A program made the translations under genes and the position numbers. This document shows positions 59,712 through 64,000 of a stretch of 64,000 nucleotides of DNA, in pieces (positions within the stretch are counted from its first letter, which is position 1; each line of letters begins with the position of its first letter). The stretch comes from Curtobacterium sp. MCBD17_013. GTDB taxonomy: Bacteria; Actinomycetota; Actinomycetes; Actinomycetales; Microbacteriaceae. The stretch lies in NCBI RefSeq assembly GCF_003234565.1, contig NZ_QKTU01000002.1, positions 310,001 through 374,000 of the forward strand, in the 5' to 3' direction. The notes below the pieces were generated by a model, which saw nothing but the letters and a program-made list of their open reading frames with translations, had not been told where the DNA came from and did not search any database.

Positions 59712-61205
59712 TCAGGCCTCCTGCGGCACGGGCGTCTCCTCGCCGCGCTTCTTCCGCGACACGAGGTCGACGATCGCGAGCGCGAGCACGAGCACGACGA
59801 GTCCCACGGTGAACGCCGTGCCCGCGCGGAACGCGTCGTGGTACGCCGTGAGGTCCCCCGCCTTCCGGTCCTCGCTCCGCACGATCCCGTAGAAGACGCT
59901 CGTGGCGACGGCCGTGCCGATCGCGGTGCCCACGCGCTGGCCGAGCTGCTGCATCGACCCCGCGACACCGGAGTGCTCGACGGGGACCTGCGCGAGCGTC
60001 AGGGTCTGGTTCGGCGACACGACGAGGCCACCGCCCGCGCCACCGATGAGGAACGCACCCGCCATCGCCCATGGCGTGATCGACGCGGGGGTCGTGGTCG
60101 CGGCGACGAGCAGCGCCACGAACCCGACGACCACCGCGCAGAGCCCCCAGACGACGAGCGCCCTGCCGATGCGGTTGACGAGGCGACCGCCGAACCAGGC
60201 GCCGGCGGCGGCCGTGGCGGCGAACGGGATGCTCACCATGCCGGCGAACAGCGGCTCGAGGTGCAGGCCCTCCTGCAGGTAGAGGGTCACCATGAGGAAC
60301 GTCGCCGGCAGCGCCGCGAAGTACACCGCGGCGATGAGCAGGCCGTTCCGGTAGGACGACAGCCGGAACAGGTCGAAGTGCACGACCGGGGACCGTCCCG
60401 TGTGCGCGTAGTGCCGCTCCCACCAGACGAACAGGGCCCCGGACACCGCGGTGCCGACGAGTGCGAGCCACCGCAGGGGCGAGTCGCCCGTGCCCGAGGT
60501 GAGCACGAACGGCAGCATGAGCGTGACGACCGCGACGCCGAGCAGGACGATCCCGACGAGGTCGAGCTCGCGGTCGCGTGACGGGTCCTGGCGCTTCCGG
60601 GGCAGCAGGCGGACCGCGAAGTACAGGGCCGCGAGGCCGTACGGGACGTTGAGCCAGAAGATGTAGCGCCATCCGGTCTGTTCGCCGCCGAGGGCGATCA
60701 GCGCGCCGCCGATCGTCGGACCGAGCGCGGTGGAGATGCCCACCATCGCCCCGAAGATGCCGAACGCGCGCCCGCGCTCCTCCCCACGGAACAGCTGCTG
60801 CACCAGGCCGATCACCTGGGGCATCTGCGTCCCCGCGGCGAAGCCCTGCAGGATCCGCGTGACGACGAGCACCTGGATGGACGGGGCGATCGCGCACAAC
60901 AGGCTGGCGGTCGTGAACGCGATCAGGCCGACCACGAACATGAGCCGGCGGCTCCGGAGGTCACCGAGGCGCCCGGCCGGGACGAGCGCCAGGCCGAACG
61001 CCAGTGCGTAGCCGGCGACGATGAGCTGCAGCTCCGAGTTCGACGCGCCGAGCGACCGCTGGATCGACGGCAGCGCGACGTTCACCGTCGACAGGTCGAT
61101 GATCGTGATCCCGGCGACGGCGATGCACACCGCGAACGCGTGCCACCGCTGCCGGTCGCGCTCGGTGTCCTGGTCGCCGGCGTCGGATCGGGAGGTCGTC
61201 GTCAC
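59712..61205 (-). CDS. MFS transporter, DHA2 (EmrB/QacA) family
   Basis: A 497-residue drug/proton antiporter with 14 expected membrane segments. The first loop LSTVNVALPSIQRSLGASNSE with the D/N-x-A-L-P motif, GRLGDLRSRR (motif A), and VSPNQTLTLAQVPVEHSGVAGSMQQLGQRVGTAIG (motif C-like) define the DHA2 branch. It probably exports toxic compounds. GTG start; TAGACG ends 6 bases upstream, a poor -10 at the usual distance. Tail is short and charged. Confidence 0.92.
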   Translation of the reverse strand: MTTTSRSDAGDQDTERDRQRWHAFAVCIAVAGITIIDLSTVNVALPSIQRSLGASNSELQLIVAGYALAFGLALVPAGRLGDLRSRRLMFVVGLIAFTTASLLCAIAPSIQVLVVTRILQGFAAGTQMPQVIGLVQQLFRGEERGRAFGIFGAMVGISTALGPTIGGALIALGGEQTGWRYIFWLNVPYGLAALYFAVRLLPRKRQDPSRDRELDLVGIVLLGVAVVTLMLPFVLTSGTGDSPLRWLALVGTAVSGALFVWWERHYAHTGRSPVVHFDLFRLSSYRNGLLIAAVYFAALPATFLMVTLYLQEGLHLEPLFAGMVSIPFAATAAAGAWFGGRLVNRIGRALVVWGLCAVVVGFVALLVAATTTPASITPWAMAGAFLIGGAGGGLVVSPNQTLTLAQVPVEHSGVAGSMQQLGQRVGTAIGTAVATSVFYGIVRSEDRKAGDLTAYHDAFRAGTAFTVGLVVLVLALAIVDLVSRKKRGEETPVPQEA

Positions 61206-61370
61206 CCGTCTCGTCTACTCCGCGTCGACGCCGTGGTCGCCGAGCGGACGTCCCCCATGCCGGCGCGCGTCTGCCACCGCGGCTCCACCAGGAGCGCCGA
61301 TCGGCGGCGGCCGGGGGTCGCCCCCCGCGTTCCCAGGCTCGACATCGGCCGGGTGCGCGAAGATCCCCGG

Positions 61371-62090
61371 GTGCCGTCCGCCGCGCTCCTGGTCGCCCTG
61401 CTCGTCGGGGCGGCGCTGCCCTTCGTGCCCGCCGTCGGACGCGTCGCCCGGATCGCCACGACCATCGTGCACGAGGTCGGCCACTGCGTCGTCGTCGTGC
61501 CGTTCGGCGGCCGCATCCGCCGGATCGACCTCCACGCGGACGGCTCGGGAGAGGCATGGGTCGACCTCGGTCGCGTCCCCCGCGCCGCGCGGTGGGCGGT
61601 CCGGCTCGGCAACCTCTACGCCGGGTACTCGGCACCGCTCTGGGCCGGGGCCCTGCTCGTGATCGGGTCCGTGCACGCCGACCGCGTGCTCACGACTGCC
61701 GTCCTCGGCGTCGCCGCCGTGGTCGCCGTCCTGTTCGTCCGGAACGCCTTCGGCGTCCTGGTCGTCGTCGGGTTCGCGGCCGTCGCCGTCTGGGTCGCGG
61801 TGCGTCCCTCGGAGTGGACCGTGCTCGTCGTCGCTGCGATCGGCGCGCTGTTCGTCGTCGACGGTGTGCGGTCGGTCGTGCGGGTGGCCGGCTGGATCGC
61901 CGCCGGCGCTCCGGTCCGGACGGACTTCCACATCGTCGCGAGCGAGTACCGGCTCCCCGCAGCGGTCTGGTACGTCCTGTTCGTGCTCGTGGAACTCGGC
62001 GTCGTCTGGCTGGCGCGGGCCCCGCTCGGCGCGGTCGTCGACACGGTCGCGGTCGGTGTGCGGACGCTCGTCGTGGGGGTGGTGTCGTAA
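61371..62090 (+). CDS. M50B family membrane metallopeptidase
   Basis: A 239-residue integral membrane protein with the zinc motif HEVGH (34-38) in the first helices, then VPFGGRIRRIDLHADGSGEAW, five or six further hydrophobic segments and the second conserved region DFHIVASEY. This fits the peptidase M50B-like family common in actinobacteria, of unknown substrate. GTG at 61371 lies 6 bases after GAAGAT; an in-frame GTG at 61353 is an alternative start. Confidence 0.8.
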   Translation: MPSAALLVALLVGAALPFVPAVGRVARIATTIVHEVGHCVVVVPFGGRIRRIDLHADGSGEAWVDLGRVPRAARWAVRLGNLYAGYSAPLWAGALLVIGSVHADRVLTTAVLGVAAVVAVLFVRNAFGVLVVVGFAAVAVWVAVRPSEWTVLVVAAIGALFVVDGVRSVVRVAGWIAAGAPVRTDFHIVASEYRLPAAVWYVLFVLVELGVVWLARAPLGAVVDTVAVGVRTLVVGVVS

Positions 62091-62182
62091 CCGGACGACG
62101 CCGGTCGTGCCTCCCGGCTCCGGCAGTGGGAGGATCGCCCGATGGGCGCAGGTGCGCCGGCAGAGGCAGAGAGAGGTGGGAC

Positions 62183-63625
62183 GTGCCCGAGAGCGACACG
62201 GCGACGGCGGGGTTCGGGTTCAGCACCGAGCAGGTGCACGGCGGGGTCGTGCCCGACTCGGCGCACGGCGCGCGGATCACCCCGATCCACATGTCGTCCG
62301 GCTTCCTGTTCGACGACTTCGGGCAGGCGCGCGACCGGTTCGCCGGCGACGACGCCGGGTACACGTACACACGGCTCGGCAACCCGACGAACGCCTCGCT
62401 CGAGCGCCGCGTCGCCGTCCTCGAGCGCGGGGTCGAGGCGATCCTCGTCGGCAGCGGACAGGCCGCGGTGACCGTGGCGCTCCTCGGTCTGCTGCAGGCC
62501 GGCGACCACGTCGTGTCGGCGTCGAGCATCTACGAGGGCACCCGCGGCCTCCTGCTGCAGAACCTCGGACGACTCGGGATCAGCGTGGACTTCGTCGACG
62601 ACGCCCGTGATCCGGACGCCTGGCGGGCGCTGATCCGCCCCGAGACGCGGCTCCTGTTCGGCGAGTCGATCCCGAACCCGAAGAACGACGTCCTCGACAT
62701 CGCGATGGTCGCCGCGGTGGCGCACGAGCACGGCGTACCGCTGGTCGTCGACAACACACTCGCCACGCCGTACCTCGTCCGGCCGCTCGAGCACGGCGCG
62801 GACATCGTGGTGCACTCCGCGTCGAAGTTCCTGGCGGGACACGGCTCCGCCATCGGTGGGGTCGTCGTCGACGGCGGTCGCTTCGACTGGGCTGCCAGGG
62901 GCGGCCGGTTCCCCCATCTGACCGAACCGGACCGCGCGCTCGGCGGCCGGAGCCACGTCGACCGCCACGGCGACCGGGCGTTCGTCGTGTACGCACGCGA
63001 CGTCGTCGCCGCACGGCTCGGCCCAACCCCCTCGCCCTTCAACGCGTTCCTCATCCAGCAGGGCGTCGAGACGCTCTCGCTGCGCATGGAGCGACACGGC
63101 GCGAACGCGCTGACGATCGCCCGGTGGCTCGACGCGCAGCCCGAGGTCGCGAACGTGGACCACGCGGGGCTCGAGTCCAACCCCTACCACGACCTCGCGA
63201 CGCGCTACCTGCCGCGTGGGGCCGGTTCGGTGTTCGCCTTCTCGCTCGTGGGCGGACGGGACGCCGCCCAGCGGTTCGTCGACGCACTCGGCCTGTTCAG
63301 TCGCATGACGCACCTCGGCGACGTCCGGTCACTCATCCTGCATCCGGCGTCGACGACGCATGCCCAGCGGACGCCCGAGGAACGCGCCGCAACCGGCATC
63401 GACGAGGGCCTGCTGCGCGTCTCGGTCGGCATCGAGGACGTCGAGGACCTGATCCGCGACCTCGAGCGCGGCTTGGCGGCGGTCCGGTCCGCCGAGGGGC
63501 CGGGGGTCGGTCTGCCCGCCGACGGTCCGGGAGGCCCGACACCGGTCGCGGAGACCGCCACCGTGGACGAAGACGTCCGGTCCGGCGAGTTCGGCGCTCC
63601 CCACATCGTGCTCGAGGAGATCTGA
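62183..63625 (+). CDS. O-acetylhomoserine sulfhydrylase-type PLP enzyme (metY paralogue)
   Basis: A 480-residue Cys/Met-metabolism PLP enzyme. It keeps YTYTRLGNPTNASLERRVAVLE, GSGQAAVTVALLG, VVDNTLATPYLVRP and PLP lysine Lys215 in HSASKFLAGHG, but it differs from metY in the middle (GGRSHVDRHGDRAFVVYARD) and has about 45 extra C-terminal residues. GAGAGG lies before the GTG. Its stop overlaps the start of an FMN monooxygenase (TGATG), so it probably assimilates sulfide or another thiol made by that pathway, rather than duplicating metY. Confidence 0.9.
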   Translation: MPESDTATAGFGFSTEQVHGGVVPDSAHGARITPIHMSSGFLFDDFGQARDRFAGDDAGYTYTRLGNPTNASLERRVAVLERGVEAILVGSGQAAVTVALLGLLQAGDHVVSASSIYEGTRGLLLQNLGRLGISVDFVDDARDPDAWRALIRPETRLLFGESIPNPKNDVLDIAMVAAVAHEHGVPLVVDNTLATPYLVRPLEHGADIVVHSASKFLAGHGSAIGGVVVDGGRFDWAARGGRFPHLTEPDRALGGRSHVDRHGDRAFVVYARDVVAARLGPTPSPFNAFLIQQGVETLSLRMERHGANALTIARWLDAQPEVANVDHAGLESNPYHDLATRYLPRGAGSVFAFSLVGGRDAAQRFVDALGLFSRMTHLGDVRSLILHPASTTHAQRTPEERAATGIDEGLLRVSVGIEDVEDLIRDLERGLAAVRSAEGPGVGLPADGPGGPTPVAETATVDEDVRSGEFGAPHIVLEEI

Positions 63626-64000
63626 TGCCACGGATGCAGCACTTCGGGTGGTTCTTCGCCCGCGGGTTCGGCCCCCAGGGGTGGGGTCGGCCCGACTGGG
63701 ACTGGGGGTACGACTGGACCCGTCCGGACCTGTACCAGCAGTCCGTCCGGACACTCGAACAGGCCGGCCTCGACCTCGTCATCGCCGAGGACGCGATCTC
63801 GCTCGGCAACCCGTCGACCCTCGACCTGCGCATCCGGCAGGCGTACGGCGGCCCGAAGCACGATCCGCTCCTGCTCGCGCCGTACCTCTTCGCAGCGACG
63901 CAGCACATCGGCGTCGTGCCGACCGTCAACGCGGGCATCACCCCGCCGTACCTGGCGGCACGACAGGCGTCGACCCTGGCGCACCTGTCGGGCGGCCGGT
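63625..64000 (+). CDS. FMN-dependent monooxygenase, LLM/NtaA-SnaA-DszA type (cut by window edge)
   Basis: Only the first 125 residues are visible and the reading frame stays open to the edge. MQHFGWFFARGFGPQGWGRP and the following WDWGYDWTRPDLYQQSVRTL, then AEDAISLGNPSTLDLRI, are typical of the NtaA/SnaA/DszA/MsuD-like subgroup of luciferase-like monooxygenases, which use FMNH2 from a separate reductase to open C-S or C-N bonds. Coupled to the metY paralogue by TGATG. Confidence 0.87.
   Translation, partial: MPRMQHFGWFFARGFGPQGWGRPDWDWGYDWTRPDLYQQSVRTLEQAGLDLVIAEDAISLGNPSTLDLRIRQAYGGPKHDPLLLAPYLFAATQHIGVVPTVNAGITPPYLAARQASTLAHLSGGR

Overview
The window is about 64 kb of very GC-rich (roughly 70 percent or more), densely coding DNA of chromosomal character. 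Gene content points to an actinobacterium, most likely Microbacteriaceae (Curtobacterium-like). The markers are a Kgd-type fused 2-oxoglutarate decarboxylase, a GuaB1-type IMPDH paralogue, a SigR/RsrA pair, a PspA/TPM pair, an iron-box-controlled siderophore-interacting protein, GTG starts in about half of the genes, and many actinobacterial TAnnnT -10 boxes. The family assignment is inference; no rRNA or other taxonomic marker is present.

Layout. 1-5.7 kb: an amino-acid and translation block on the minus strand (argS, DUF2993 protein, lysA, hom, thrC; thrC runs off the left edge). 5.8-9.3 kb: a lipoprotein, tRNA-Arg(CCG), a dehydrogenase/MarR pair around a 12-bp operator-like palindrome, and a Gfo/Idh oxidoreductase. 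9.4-15.8 kb: a small orphan protein, TPM and PspA envelope genes, an arginase-fold protein without its metal ligands, a flavin disulfide-type reductase and an SDR. 15.8-25.4 kb: iron genes (siderophore-interacting protein plus FecE-like ATPase), an alpha/beta hydrolase, a complete Dpp/Opp-type peptide ABC operon and an amidase. 25.4-30.1 kb: GNAT, a coupled phosphoribosyltransferase/S51-like/ung operon, an SDR and an acyltransferase-3 protein. 30.3-34.7 kb: metY and metX around a minus-strand SDR pair. 34.9-38.1 kb: a histidine kinase, a six-TM companion and a NarL-type response regulator. 38.2-46.9 kb: an MFS carrier, zinc-ribbon protein, thiamine-binding protein, GT87, YceI, TetR, nnrD, an OYE, a WYL regulator and a VOC protein. 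47-51 kb: two CorC/CNNM proteins and guaB1. 51.3-59.7 kb: kgd, rsrA-sigR, aroA-rsgA and hisN. 59.7-64 kb: an MFS exporter, an M50B peptidase, a second O-acetylhomoserine sulfhydrylase and, at the right edge, a truncated FMN monooxygenase.

How genes work together. metX makes O-acetylhomoserine from the homoserine supplied by hom, and metY sulfhydrylates it. The metY paralogue at 62.2 kb is start-stop coupled to a desulfonating-type FMN monooxygenase, suggesting a sulfur-scavenging route. RsrA should hold SigR inactive until thiol stress. The minus-strand cluster at 26-28 kb and the ABC operon are tightly coupled by 4-base overlaps.

Two patterns cut across the whole window. First, at least two dozen genes have a -10-like hexamer ending 6-9 bases, in fourteen cases exactly 6 bases, before the start codon and no Shine-Dalgarno, so they look leaderless. 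Second, short tandem arrays sit exactly at the 3' ends of several unrelated genes, often with the stop codon inside the repeat unit. No phage, insertion sequence or CRISPR array was seen.
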